64,000 nucleotides of DNA from Desulfosarcina widdelii (lineage in GTDB: Bacteria; Desulfobacterota; Desulfobacteria; Desulfobacterales; Desulfosarcinaceae), in contig NZ_AP021875.1 of NCBI RefSeq assembly GCF_009688965.1, positions 5,766,001 through 5,830,000 of the forward strand, given 5' to 3'. A model generated the notes under the pieces. It made no database searches and was not told where the DNA came from. It was given only the letters and a program-made list of their open reading frames with translations. The translations under genes and the position numbers were made by a program. Below, piece after piece: positions 30,634-39,806 of this stretch. Within the stretch, counting starts at the first letter, position 1, and the number at the start of each line of letters is the position of its first letter.

Positions 30634-32382
30634 TCAGGGTTTCAACAAAAAGAGATGGACGTGCCGCGGATCGAGGTTGCCGGCTCGGACCCGCGCCAGC
30701 TCCTGTTCGATCTCGTCGAAAAGCGCTTCGAAGACCCATCCCAACCGGTCAGCCAATTCGGTTGTCGAAAGACCGGATTGCTTTGCGATCCATTGCAAAA
30801 ATTCGGTTTTACGTTCATCGGCGATTCTGCGGCGATCCTCCTGCGACCGCCAGAGGGTCTCGTAAAATGGCCTGAACCGCGAGACGGGAATGGCAGGGTC
30901 CGATGTCCCGGGCGTCACCGGCGGCATCTTCAGGCTTGCCCTGGCCCACTGGGTGAGCAGCATGTTCTTGTAGTCGATGGACCGATGCATGGAGGACGGT
31001 GCCAATTCAGGATTCAACTTCCCGAATAGGCTGTCCAGCACCGTTACTTGAGAAAGCCCCAGGCCGGTAGCTTCGATCTCTTCCATGGCGGCAAAATCGC
31101 GATAATTGGAGCCGGCCTGGTCCGGATCATAAAACTTGGGCTTGTCGATTAACAAACCCCCCAACTGTCCCAACCACGTCTCCCCCCAGAATGTCAGTTC
31201 AAGTTTTCGGTCCCGGCACCAGCTCTCCCGGTACCAGCGGTCGGCCCGCCATTTGAGCTGAAGAGCACAACCAAAACCGGTTCTGAAGATATCGATGAGC
31301 ATATGCCGCTGAACGAGTTTGGCCGCTTTTTTCTCACGTTCCTGCCGACTGCCGGCCAAAAGCCGTCCCAGTCCGATGCTCAGGTATCCACTGACTTTGG
31401 ATACAACGGATCGAAGCTGGTCGCGGCCGCGGATTACCGATAGATCGGCAGCGATCACACGGTTGCAGAGGCTGGCCGTCTCGGTCTGAAGCTGTTCAAT
31501 AATATGTGGCGCCTGTATCTGTTTTAAAGATCGTACAAAAAGGTTGTCCCCCTCGAGAAACGTGGCGGTGATCCGGGGCGCCGGTAATTGTGTTTCGTCT
31601 GCCGGCCCCGGGCGGAGGATTTTTTTCCCCCGGGCGGCCAGTTCCTCGGGCTGCAGAGGTTGATAGACACCCACCGCTTCATCGAAAGGCAAAAACCCCT
31701 TTTCTCCTAAACGCACATTGCGCAGCCGGAACAACTCCTCTTCAATCTCGCCGGGAAGCAGGCCCATCGCTTCCATGAGCAGGCCCTGGTAGCGGAGATG
31801 ATCGAATAGAGACAGACGGCGCAGCAGTTGACCCAGCATTTCGTTGCGCAGGCGCTTGAATGCTTCCTCCTGCTGTGTGGCTACGGGGTAGTCCACAAAG
31901 CGTACATAAAAGGTGTCGTCATCGCTGAAATAGCCTTCGCCCAAGTCCGAAGGGGATTGATCCGACTCCCGGATGCGAAGTTCGATGTTTCGAAAGAGGT
32001 ACAACTCGATCCACTCGAGCTTTTCCTCGTAGCACCATTTGACCAGACGGTCCGCATCGGCGGCCAGGAGCAACTGCAGCCAGGCGGTGGTGGTCTGAAA
32101 ATTCATCCGATCCCGGCTCCAGGCCTCCATATCTACCAGGTATTCCCACTGGCGGTTGGAGGCCAGAGAAAGAAGGGGCAGCGCATTTTCCAAGCCGATA
32201 TCGTGGATGAGAAAATGAAGGTCTTCTTCCGAAAACGAATGCACGAGGGCAGCCGGTTGGGGATGCTCTAAAATAGCCTGCAGGGCATTTTCCGCAGGCA
32301 GCGCCAGCACCCGCTGCCGGGTTTCCGTCAATTGACGGATCCGGTCTGCTGTGGGGATTTTAGGGGGAGGTGTAGCGGTCAA
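30634..32382 (-). CDS. DUF6178-like protein of unknown function
   Basis: 582 residues, soluble, no signal peptide or membrane segment. The N-terminus is TPPPKIPTADRIRQLTETRQRVLALP, followed by ALVHSFSEEDLHFLIHDIGLENALPLLSLAS and NRQWEYLVDMEAWSRDRMNF. The order and length resemble the DUF6178 family I know from Deltaproteobacteria, but I cannot verify this by search. Rich in Leu, Arg and Glu, mostly helical. It is a single gene with neighbours on both sides separated by 70-135 bp, so context gives no role. Confidence 0.65.
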   Translation of the reverse strand: MTATPPPKIPTADRIRQLTETRQRVLALPAENALQAILEHPQPAALVHSFSEEDLHFLIHDIGLENALPLLSLASNRQWEYLVDMEAWSRDRMNFQTTTAWLQLLLAADADRLVKWCYEEKLEWIELYLFRNIELRIRESDQSPSDLGEGYFSDDDTFYVRFVDYPVATQQEEAFKRLRNEMLGQLLRRLSLFDHLRYQGLLMEAMGLLPGEIEEELFRLRNVRLGEKGFLPFDEAVGVYQPLQPEELAARGKKILRPGPADETQLPAPRITATFLEGDNLFVRSLKQIQAPHIIEQLQTETASLCNRVIAADLSVIRGRDQLRSVVSKVSGYLSIGLGRLLAGSRQEREKKAAKLVQRHMLIDIFRTGFGCALQLKWRADRWYRESWCRDRKLELTFWGETWLGQLGGLLIDKPKFYDPDQAGSNYRDFAAMEEIEATGLGLSQVTVLDSLFGKLNPELAPSSMHRSIDYKNMLLTQWARASLKMPPVTPGTSDPAIPVSRFRPFYETLWRSQEDRRRIADERKTEFLQWIAKQSGLSTTELADRLGWVFEALFDEIEQELARVRAGNLDPRHVHLFLLKP

Positions 32383-32517
32383 GTTATAGTCACTCCTTGC
32401 TTAGTACACCGGTTTTTCGAACAGATGTACTTAGAAAAATTATGGGCTATCATAATCAGAAAACAAGAAAAAACAAGGGACAACAGTTGCCTGGAACGCG
32501 GCCGGTGGAAATTCGGT

Positions 32518-33732
32518 TCACCGGCTCCGGTCGATGGCAAGCAGCAGAAGCAGACCGGGAAGGGCGATCAGGGTGCACAAAACAAAAAAGGGCCACCAGC
32601 CCATATGGGCGGCCATATAACCGGTAGGCGCCGAAGCCACCACCCGGGGAATGCCCATTAAGCTGGTCAGCAAAGCGTATTGCGTGGCCGTAAAGCGCTT
32701 GTCCGTAATGCTTGCCATATAGCCCGCATAGGCTGCGGTTCCCATACCGCCGCTGAGATTTTCGAAGGCGATCACTGCCGACAGGGCGGCCAGACTCGGA
32801 CCGACCAACGCCAACAGGGCAAATCCGGCGGTGGAAAGGGCCTGAAGAATACCGAAGATCCAGAGGCTGCGAAAGATGCCCAGGCGAATCATGAGGACGC
32901 CGCCCACCAGACTCCCGCCCACAGTGGCCCAGAAGCCGAACAGTTTGACCACGGCTCCGATCTCGGTTTTCGAAAAGCCGATGTCCAGGTAAAAGGGCGT
33001 GGTCATGGCGGCGGCCATGGTATCGCCGATTTTATACATCAGGATAAAAGCCAGGATCCAGATGGCTTTGGACCGGCTGAAATACTCCTTCAACGGATCG
33101 ACCACCGCCTCTTTCAAGGTCCCGGGCGCCCGTTCCACGTGGGGTTCCGGTGTGAGTAAGGTCGTTACAACACCCGGCAGCAAGCACAGCGCCATGATCG
33201 AATAAACCATGGAGAAAGGGATATGATCCGCCAGAATCAGGCCGCCCCCCGAAGCCAGGAGCATACCGACCCGGTAGCCGTTGATGTACAGGGACGAACC
33301 CATTCCCAGTTCATGGTCCGGCAGGTCTTCACGCCGATAGGCATCCACCACGATATCCTGGGAAGCGCTGAAAAACGTCACGGCCAGGGCCGCCGCGGCC
33401 AGCAGTTCAGGATGCCCCAGCGGATCACTGTGTCCCAGGGCAATCAGGGCAACCATCAGGAACAATTGGGCTACCAGCAGCCAGCCGCGCCGCCTGCCGA
33501 GAAAGGACAGGGTGAAGCGATCGAACAGCGGCGCCCAGAAAAACTTCAGGCTGTAGGGAAGGCCCACCAGCGTCATGGCGCCGATGGTGGTCAGGTCGAC
33601 CCCGGCTTCCGTCATCCAGGCCTGGAGCACGGAGAGGGTCAGCAGCAGCGGCAATCCGCAGGAAAAGCCCATCATCAGGGCCACCAGCATGCGGCGGTTG
33701 AGGATAGCAGTGGCGATGGGCTGGTGGTTCAT
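32518..33732 (-). CDS. ampG: MFS permease, AmpG-like
   Basis: 404 residues with 12 predicted TM helices. The N-terminal MMGFSCGLPLLLTLSVLQAWMTEAGV, FFWAPLFDRF, GRRRGWLL and FSASQDIVVDAYRRE are the hallmarks of AmpG-type transporters, which carry anhydromuropeptides into the cytoplasm for cell-wall recycling (GlcNAc-anhMurNAc peptides in E. coli). The central loop PEPHVERAPGTLKEAVVDPLKEYFSR is also typical. No other cell-wall recycling gene is nearby, so substrate specificity rests on the family resemblance alone. Confidence 0.82.
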   Translation of the reverse strand: MNHQPIATAILNRRMLVALMMGFSCGLPLLLTLSVLQAWMTEAGVDLTTIGAMTLVGLPYSLKFFWAPLFDRFTLSFLGRRRGWLLVAQLFLMVALIALGHSDPLGHPELLAAAALAVTFFSASQDIVVDAYRREDLPDHELGMGSSLYINGYRVGMLLASGGGLILADHIPFSMVYSIMALCLLPGVVTTLLTPEPHVERAPGTLKEAVVDPLKEYFSRSKAIWILAFILMYKIGDTMAAAMTTPFYLDIGFSKTEIGAVVKLFGFWATVGGSLVGGVLMIRLGIFRSLWIFGILQALSTAGFALLALVGPSLAALSAVIAFENLSGGMGTAAYAGYMASITDKRFTATQYALLTSLMGIPRVVASAPTGYMAAHMGWWPFFVLCTLIALPGLLLLLAIDRSR

Positions 33733-33765
33733 GGAAATGGCCTGCCATTTACAGGACGCAGAAAA

Positions 33766-33790
33766 GGCGGCAGGGAGAACCCCTGCCGCC
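33766..33790 (-). terminator. Intrinsic terminator of the PEP carboxykinase gene
   Basis: GGCGGCAGGG (33766-33775) and CCCTGCCGCC (33781-33790) with loop AGAAC. On the minus strand it is followed by TTTTCTGCG. It sits 66 bp beyond the PEP carboxykinase stop and just before the AmpG-like start. Confidence 0.88.
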
Positions 33791-33856
33791 CGTGCACATT
33801 TGCCGAAAAGGGACGAATCGGTTTTGAATCGACGCCAATCGGTTGGATGACAGGAA

Positions 33857-35818
33857 TCATCCTTCCAGCAGTTGATCCGGCGTGACGACGGGGCCGAATC
33901 GGTTCTTCAGGTCGATCAGGCCGTCGCGCTGTTCTCCCAGCACGTCGAAAAGAAGTTGCGGAATGTTTTCTTCCTTGCCGTAGGCCGTGGTCTGCAGGTC
34001 GTTGCGGGCCAGGATGTTGTCGATGTACAGGGAGAATTGGCGTTCGTAGAGCTCTTTGGGATAGGCCTTGTCGATGAGGGTTTCGAAAAGTGGCTTCAAA
34101 TCCTCGTAACGCGGAATGAATCCGATGGGCGTATCAATGGCCTCCACATCGCCGTGGGCCCTGCGCTCCAGCCAGCCCAGCCAGGCCTTGACGTCTTTTT
34201 TCTCGCCCAGCAGCTTGGTGCCGCTTCCGCCGCGGGCCTCGTGGGTAAGAAAATAATTCAAGCCGGCCATGATCGGTCGTTTGTTCTCGGCGATGGCGGC
34301 ATTGCCAAAGAAGTCGAACTGCGCTTTCATGTAGTCGCCCAATGCGCCGGGAATAAAAGGCGCATTGGCCCACGGCGCCCGCTTGACGCCCGTGGCTCCA
34401 ACTTCTGTGGCCGTGGCCGCCGAAACGATGCAGGCGCCAATGACCACGCCGTGGGCGGAATTTTTGGCGACCCACACCGGGGGCATGGTGTCGCTGTCCC
34501 GGCCGCTGTATGTAATCACCCGGGTTTCCACGCCTTCCGCGGCTTCGGCCATGTCTGAATAGTTGGCCAGGGCAGATGAGGCGATGGTGCAGCGGGCGTT
34601 GGGGTGCGAAATAGGAACCTCCTTGCCACCGGAATCGACCAGCCCCTTTTTCCAGGGGCCATGGAAATTGCGGCCGCGAGTGGGAGGCGTTTCTCCGTTG
34701 CCTTTCCAGTGGGGAACGCCGTCTTCGTCGATAAGCACATTGGACCAGATTACCTCGGATCCCGGATTTCTGAGCCGGTCCATCAACATGGGGTCCCCCT
34801 CCCGGTTGACATCCTCGACGATGCCGAAGATCCCGCACTCCGGGTTGATGGAGCGCACGCTTTTGTTCCCGTCGATCCACATCTGGGCCAGATCATCGCC
34901 CACGAAGTGGTTGCCGGCCATGGCCGTAGTGGTCTTGCCGCAGCCGGAGGGCGCCGCTCCGGCTACCCAGGTCACCCGGCCGTCCGGACCGTCGATACCG
35001 GTGATGAACATGTGCTCGGCCAGTTCCAGGCCCTTGCCTTCGTAAACCGCCTTGTCCACGGAAAAGCGGTGGTTGCCCTTTTTCAACAAAAGGGTATTGC
35101 CCGCGTAAGTACAGTTAAACGAGTAGGTGGTGCGATGGCTGCGGTCCATGAACACGCGCGCATTGGGCAGGTCTTCGGGACGATTGAGGCCCTCGCTGTG
35201 GACGTTGGTGTAAAAATGCCCCAGCCGCTCGACCTCTTTTTCGAAATCGTCGAAGGCATTGCGATAGAGAATTTCGGCGCTGTGCGAGACATAGGCCGAA
35301 CTGGTAATCTCCAGGGCGGGGTTGGAGGCGGCCGCACCGACCGGTCCGCGAATATACAGGCCCACCACCATGGTAGCCCCGTTCATGATTCCGGCCATTT
35401 TTTCGCGAACCACGGTGCGGGCGTCGTCCCTCAAAATCTTGTTGGCCAGACTGCTGATCTTCTCATCCGGATTGGCGATGTAGTAGGTCCGGTCGATAAT
35501 CCGGCCCTGTTCTTCCTTGAGATCATAATGGATGGTATGCCCGTCCATGGCCAGGACCGCCTCTTCGCCCTTGTTCAGGGCCAGCTGACGGATGAACGCC
35601 CGGTCGGCGTCGGTGCCCGTGTTGATGTAAACCCGACCGGGATCGCACATGGCGATGGCGTTGGCGATTTTGATCAAAACTTCCGGGTGGCTCAACCGCC
35701 GGATGCGGGCAAGGTGCTCGGCGTCCAGCCGCTGTTCAAACAATGCCTGGGCTTCCTCCACGGTCTGGATTCCGCCCAACTCTTTGACGATGTCAATCCC
35801 TTCGTTCTTTTTCAACAT
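33857..35818 (-). CDS. pckG: Phosphoenolpyruvate carboxykinase (GTP)
   Basis: 653 residues. Oxaloacetate plus GTP to PEP plus CO2, the committed gluconeogenic step. Visible marks: VYINTGTDADRAFIRQLAL, the nucleotide P-loop VAGAAPSGCGKTTTAMAG (about 290-307), FVGDDLAQMWIDG (metal and substrate Asp) and the C-terminal EAIDTPIGFIPRYEDL common to GTP-type enzymes. The P-loop APSGCGKT and the section RGRNFHGPW differ from the FPSACGKT and WFRK-type sections of the E. coli-unrelated animal and actinobacterial enzymes, so this is a divergent branch (possibly archaeal-like). Ends with a strong terminator. Confidence 0.9.
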   Translation of the reverse strand: MLKKNEGIDIVKELGGIQTVEEAQALFEQRLDAEHLARIRRLSHPEVLIKIANAIAMCDPGRVYINTGTDADRAFIRQLALNKGEEAVLAMDGHTIHYDLKEEQGRIIDRTYYIANPDEKISSLANKILRDDARTVVREKMAGIMNGATMVVGLYIRGPVGAAASNPALEITSSAYVSHSAEILYRNAFDDFEKEVERLGHFYTNVHSEGLNRPEDLPNARVFMDRSHRTTYSFNCTYAGNTLLLKKGNHRFSVDKAVYEGKGLELAEHMFITGIDGPDGRVTWVAGAAPSGCGKTTTAMAGNHFVGDDLAQMWIDGNKSVRSINPECGIFGIVEDVNREGDPMLMDRLRNPGSEVIWSNVLIDEDGVPHWKGNGETPPTRGRNFHGPWKKGLVDSGGKEVPISHPNARCTIASSALANYSDMAEAAEGVETRVITYSGRDSDTMPPVWVAKNSAHGVVIGACIVSAATATEVGATGVKRAPWANAPFIPGALGDYMKAQFDFFGNAAIAENKRPIMAGLNYFLTHEARGGSGTKLLGEKKDVKAWLGWLERRAHGDVEAIDTPIGFIPRYEDLKPLFETLIDKAYPKELYERQFSLYIDNILARNDLQTTAYGKEENIPQLLFDVLGEQRDGLIDLKNRFGPVVTPDQLLEG

Positions 35819-35863
35819 GCCGTTTACCCCTTTTCAAATCGTGACCGGTCATCGTGCATGGCT

Positions 35864-36526
35864 TCATCCCTCGCAGCTTAAGCTCTGACACCCCGCTGCC
35901 TGAGGCGACGGCATGTGCCGGTCAATCCATTTAAGAACCTTTTCGAATTCATTTTGAACCTGCTGCAGCGCCTTGCCCCGGTGACTGACCCTGCTTTTTT
36001 CAGCCATGGTCAGTTGAGCGAAGGTTTTTTTCAAGGGCGGGAAGAAAAAAACAGGATCGTAGCCGAACCCGTTTTCTCCGGCCGGTGCACGCGCGATAAT
36101 GCCTTCGCAGCGGTCTTCATACGTCAATGCCGGACCTTCCGGTACGGCGATGGAGATCACGCACTCGAAGGCGGCCGCGCGGTTGGTCTGGTCTTCAAGC
36201 ACCTTCATCAATTTCTCGCAGCGCTGGGCATCGGATGCGTCGGGGCCGGCCCAGCGGGCGCTATGGACACCCGGCGCACCGTCCAGGGCTTCGACGACCA
36301 GTCCCGAATCGTCGGATAGCGCCGGATATCCTAATATTCTGGCGGTGAAGCTGGCTTTTTTGTATGCGTTTTCATCGAAGGTTTCTCCGTCTTCGACGAC
36401 TTCCGGTATCGGGCCGAAATCATCCAGGTTTTTTATTTCCACCGGGAAGTCTTTGAGAAGATCCCGTATTTCGGCGGTTTTGCCCTTGTTGCGCGTGGCA
36501 ATGACGAGTGTGCGGTTGGGATTCAT
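35864..36526 (-). CDS. rdgB: XTP/dITP diphosphatase (RdgB/HAM1 family)
   Basis: 220 residues from the ATG at 36526, preceded by AGGAG; the upstream extension to 36574 lacks a site. Hydrolyses non-canonical purine triphosphates (dITP, XTP) to monophosphates, protecting DNA from deaminated bases. Motifs: LVIATRNKGKTAEIRDLL (substrate Lys), DDSGLVVEALDGAPGVHSARWAG (metal Asp), ENGFGYDPVFF and the C-terminal SHRGKAL. It lies 46 bp before PEP carboxykinase on the same strand. An extra tail, about 15 residues ending CQSLSCEG, is longer than in E. coli RdgB. Confidence 0.95.
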   Translation of the reverse strand: MNPNRTLVIATRNKGKTAEIRDLLKDFPVEIKNLDDFGPIPEVVEDGETFDENAYKKASFTARILGYPALSDDSGLVVEALDGAPGVHSARWAGPDASDAQRCEKLMKVLEDQTNRAAAFECVISIAVPEGPALTYEDRCEGIIARAPAGENGFGYDPVFFFPPLKKTFAQLTMAEKSRVSHRGKALQQVQNEFEKVLKWIDRHMPSPQAAGCQSLSCEG

Positions 36527-36664
36527 AGGACTCCTGTACGAAAACAAAAATATGAAACCTAATTCAACTACCACAAAATTGGTCGGACTTCCAGCAATAA
36601 TCGTTTCAGGGAACGGCCGAAAGATAGGTACAGAGGCTGATTGTAGCGTCCGTATGGCCTTGAA

Positions 36665-37642
36665 TCAGGGAATCAGTACGCTGCTGCCCCTGGTTTTGCG
36701 ATGCTCCAGATCCTGTTGCGCCCGAGCGGCATTTTTCAGGGCATACGTCTGCCCGATGGAAATCTCGACCGCACCGCTCGCGACCACTTCGAAAAGATCC
36801 CGGGCATGGTCCAGCAGATCTTCCCGCCGGGCCGTGTAGGTCATCAGACTGGGTCGGGTGAGAAAAAGAGACCCCTTGGCGGAAAGGATCCCGATGTCCA
36901 GCGGCGGCACGGGGCCCGACGACTGGCCGAAGGTAACCAGGGTTCCCATGGGTCTGAGACAGTCCAGGGATTTCATGAAGGTAGCCTGGCCCACGCTGTC
37001 GTAGACCACGTCCACGCCCTGCCCCTGGGTGATGGTTTTCACCTGTTCGGCAAAATCGACCTCGGTATACACGATGGGATGGTGACATCCGTTCTTGCTG
37101 GCGATCTCCGCCTTTTCGGCCGATCCCACCGTCCCGATGACTTCAGCGCCCAGATGCCGGGCCCATTGGCAGACGATGGAGCCCACGCCTCCGGCGGCGG
37201 CGTGAATCAGAATCCGGTCCCCGGCCTTGACCGGGTAGCATCCGTGGAGCAGGTAGCGGGCCGTCATTCCCCGCAGCATCATGCCGGCGGCCTGCCGGGT
37301 GGAAATATCGTCGGGCAGCCGCACCAACCGATGGGCCGGAATACAGCGGACCTGGGCATAGGCACCCGGCGGTACGCCGGCATAGGCCACCCGGTCTCCC
37401 GGGTGCAGATCGGTTACCCGATTCCCGACCGCTTCCACAACCCCGGCACCCTCCAGCCCCAACACGGCGGGCAAGGCCGGCAGCGGATAGAGACCGGTGC
37501 GGTGATAGATGTCGATAAAATTGAGCCCTACGGCCTCCTGGTTCAGCCGCACTTCTTCCGGGCCGGGCATTCCGGGATCGTGATCTTCCCACTGCATGAC
37601 TTCCGGCCCCCCGGTTTCGTGAATGATGATCGCTTTGGTCAT
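36665..37642 (-). CDS. Zinc-independent quinone oxidoreductase (Qor family)
   Basis: 325 residues from the ATG at 37642 (GGAGGT upstream); the long frame to 37972 was rejected. Medium-chain dehydrogenase/reductase: an N-terminal GroES-like domain (MTKAIIIHETGGPEVMQWED, VGLNFIDIYHRTGLYPLPALP, GLEGAGVVEAVG) and a Rossmann domain with AAAGGVGSIVCQWARHLGAEVIGT at about 143-166. The zinc ligands of alcohol dehydrogenases are absent. It should use NADPH to reduce quinones or enones. It stands alone and ends in the region upstream of the rdgB gene. Confidence 0.9.
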   Translation of the reverse strand: MTKAIIIHETGGPEVMQWEDHDPGMPGPEEVRLNQEAVGLNFIDIYHRTGLYPLPALPAVLGLEGAGVVEAVGNRVTDLHPGDRVAYAGVPPGAYAQVRCIPAHRLVRLPDDISTRQAAGMMLRGMTARYLLHGCYPVKAGDRILIHAAAGGVGSIVCQWARHLGAEVIGTVGSAEKAEIASKNGCHHPIVYTEVDFAEQVKTITQGQGVDVVYDSVGQATFMKSLDCLRPMGTLVTFGQSSGPVPPLDIGILSAKGSLFLTRPSLMTYTARREDLLDHARDLFEVVASGAVEISIGQTYALKNAARAQQDLEHRKTRGSSVLIP

Positions 37643-37928
37643 ATCGACCTCCCTGTTGGTGTCAAAGAAAACGTGCCATCCATCGAAGCTACAGCATACA
37701 ATAATCACGGTTGGCTCGAATCCAACGGATTTCCCGCAACCCGTCCGAATGCTGCCGAACGCCGACGCATAGCAGGCTCCTTTCGATCTGCAAAGATGGC
37801 AGCAGTTTCCGCATTGCTTGACAGTCGGCCGTTTTTCGGGATACCCACTATATGGGGATATCGTACCATCCTGGACATCGCCTCCTTTTGTACCGTTTCG
37901 ATTCGTTGGCAGAAAGGTGCCTTGGATC
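37643..37928. other. Intergenic region between divergent Qor-like and histidine kinase genes
   Basis: No gene and no clear palindrome. It should carry both divergent promoters, which I could not identify with confidence. Confidence 0.4.
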
Positions 37929-39806
37929 ATGAAACATTCAAAACCGGTTTCCCGGCGAACCCGGCGCACCATTGCGAGGGACCTGACTTTGGGCCTGACC
38001 CTGATGACTGCGCTGGTCTTTTCTGCTTTCGGTGCATTCTACCAAGTTTATTACACCAATCGGGAAGCGAAGAACCTGGAAAGCGAAGCAGCGGACATTG
38101 CCGATGAGTTCGCCGAAGTACTGGCGCGGCCGCTGTGGAATCTGGACGTGGATACGGTCAAGCAGATTGCCAAGGCGTACTTAAGTTCCGATTTTCTCAG
38201 CGCAGTTCGCATCGAGACCAATCTGGAAGCGTACTTCGACACCATACCCGAACAACCGCAAAAGGAGCGCTGGATTCATCTGAAAAGGGATATTGTCAGT
38301 GGGGACGAACATATTGGCACCACCGAACTTCTTTTTTCCAGGGAACGCATCCAGGCGATCCAGAAGAGAAGTCTCATATCCATTCTGGCAACCATCTTTT
38401 TGGTAACCCTGGTCATCGGACTGGGCACCCACCTGTTAATGAAACGGATGGTGGCCAAACCCCTCGATCGGCTGATTGCCGGCATTCGAACCATTGCAGC
38501 CGGGGATTATCAGCTTGCCCTGCCCCTGGAAAAGCAGTCGGATATCAATACAATCATATCCGAAATCAATATCATGGCCCGGGAGATCGACCGCCGGGAG
38601 ACAGACCTGAAGAAGCTGCGGGAAACGCTGAAAAATATTGTAGACTCCATGCCTTCGGTCCTCGTGGGCGTCGATCCTGAAGGAAGGGTGACCCAGTGGA
38701 ATCGGGAGGCGCAGAAGCATTCCGGCATCGACGCCGAGCACGCCCTGGGTTGCCATGTGGGCGATGTATATCCTTTTCTGGCCGAAGCCATGGGGTGGGT
38801 CAAGCAGGCCATCGCAGAAAGACGCCCTCTTAAGGAAAGCAAGGTAACCACCCGCTCCAAAGGAGACGTCCGCTACTCGGATATAACGGTTTATCCACTG
38901 GACAGCGGCAGCACCGGCGGTGCCGTGATCCGGGTGGACGATGTTACCGAGCGGGTGCGGATCGAAGAGATGATGGTCCAATCGGAGAAAATGCTTTCCG
39001 TGGGCGGCCTTGCCGCGGGCATGGCCCATGAGATCAACAACCCCCTGGCGGGGATCATGCAGAACATCCAGGTCATGCAGAACCGTCTTTCCAGCGACCT
39101 GCCCAAAAACCATGAAGTGGCCGAACGTTGCGGCGTGACCATGCCTGCCATCCAGGCATACATGCAGGGGCGAAGCATGCCGCAGATGATGGCCATGATC
39201 ATGGAATCGGGAAAGCGAGCCGCCAAGATCGTCGAGAACATGCTCTCCTTTTCCCGTAAGAGCGAGGCCGTCACCACTTCCTGCGACCTTACCCAACTGC
39301 TGGATGCCACCGTGGAACTGGCGGAGAACGACTACGACCTGAAAAAGAAGTATGACTTCCGCAAGATCGAGATCGTTCGGGAATACGATTCCAAGGTGCC
39401 CAAGGTTTCCTGCGAAGCATCCAAAATTCAGCAGGTATTTCTCAATATTTTATCCAACGGCGCTCAGGCCATGGCGGAGAATCCCGGGCAGACCGCACCC
39501 CATTTGGTTTTGCGGGTTAAAATGGACGATGGGCAGGCCTGCGTGGAAATCGAGGACAATGGTCCGGGAATGGATGCCGCCGTGCGCAAACGGATCTTCG
39601 AACCTTTTTTTACGACCAAATCCGTTGGTGTGGGAACCGGGCTGGGGCTGTCGGTGTCCTATTTCATTATCACCGAAAACCATGGCGGCACCATGAACGT
39701 TTTTTCTACACCGGGAGCCGGCACCCGGTTTGTCATTCATCTGCCCGTCGAAAATACGGCCAACGAAAACCTCACCGAACAAAGCCTTCCACCCACGACC
39801 ACCTGA
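37929..39806 (+). CDS. PAS-domain sensor histidine kinase
   Basis: 625 residues from the ATG at 37929. TM1 about 19-40 (LGLTLMTALVFSAFGAFYQVYY), a periplasmic sensor of about 110 residues, TM2 about 145-170 (LISILATIFLVTLVIGLGTHLLM), HAMP (MVAKPLDRLIAGIRTIAAGDY), PAS about 235-340 (IVDSMPSVLVGVDPEGRVTQWN), then HisKA with GLAAGMAHEINNPLAGIMQNIQ (His near 365). HATPase marks: NILSNGAQAM, DNGPGM, FFTTKSVGVGTGLGLSV. The dimer helix carries a 25-30 residue insert (VAERCGVTMPAIQAYMQGRS). No response regulator is adjacent, so it is an orphan kinase. Its last 35 bases overlap the convergent radical SAM gene. Confidence 0.9.
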   Translation: MKHSKPVSRRTRRTIARDLTLGLTLMTALVFSAFGAFYQVYYTNREAKNLESEAADIADEFAEVLARPLWNLDVDTVKQIAKAYLSSDFLSAVRIETNLEAYFDTIPEQPQKERWIHLKRDIVSGDEHIGTTELLFSRERIQAIQKRSLISILATIFLVTLVIGLGTHLLMKRMVAKPLDRLIAGIRTIAAGDYQLALPLEKQSDINTIISEINIMAREIDRRETDLKKLRETLKNIVDSMPSVLVGVDPEGRVTQWNREAQKHSGIDAEHALGCHVGDVYPFLAEAMGWVKQAIAERRPLKESKVTTRSKGDVRYSDITVYPLDSGSTGGAVIRVDDVTERVRIEEMMVQSEKMLSVGGLAAGMAHEINNPLAGIMQNIQVMQNRLSSDLPKNHEVAERCGVTMPAIQAYMQGRSMPQMMAMIMESGKRAAKIVENMLSFSRKSEAVTTSCDLTQLLDATVELAENDYDLKKKYDFRKIEIVREYDSKVPKVSCEASKIQQVFLNILSNGAQAMAENPGQTAPHLVLRVKMDDGQACVEIEDNGPGMDAAVRKRIFEPFFTTKSVGVGTGLGLSVSYFIITENHGGTMNVFSTPGAGTRFVIHLPVENTANENLTEQSLPPTTT

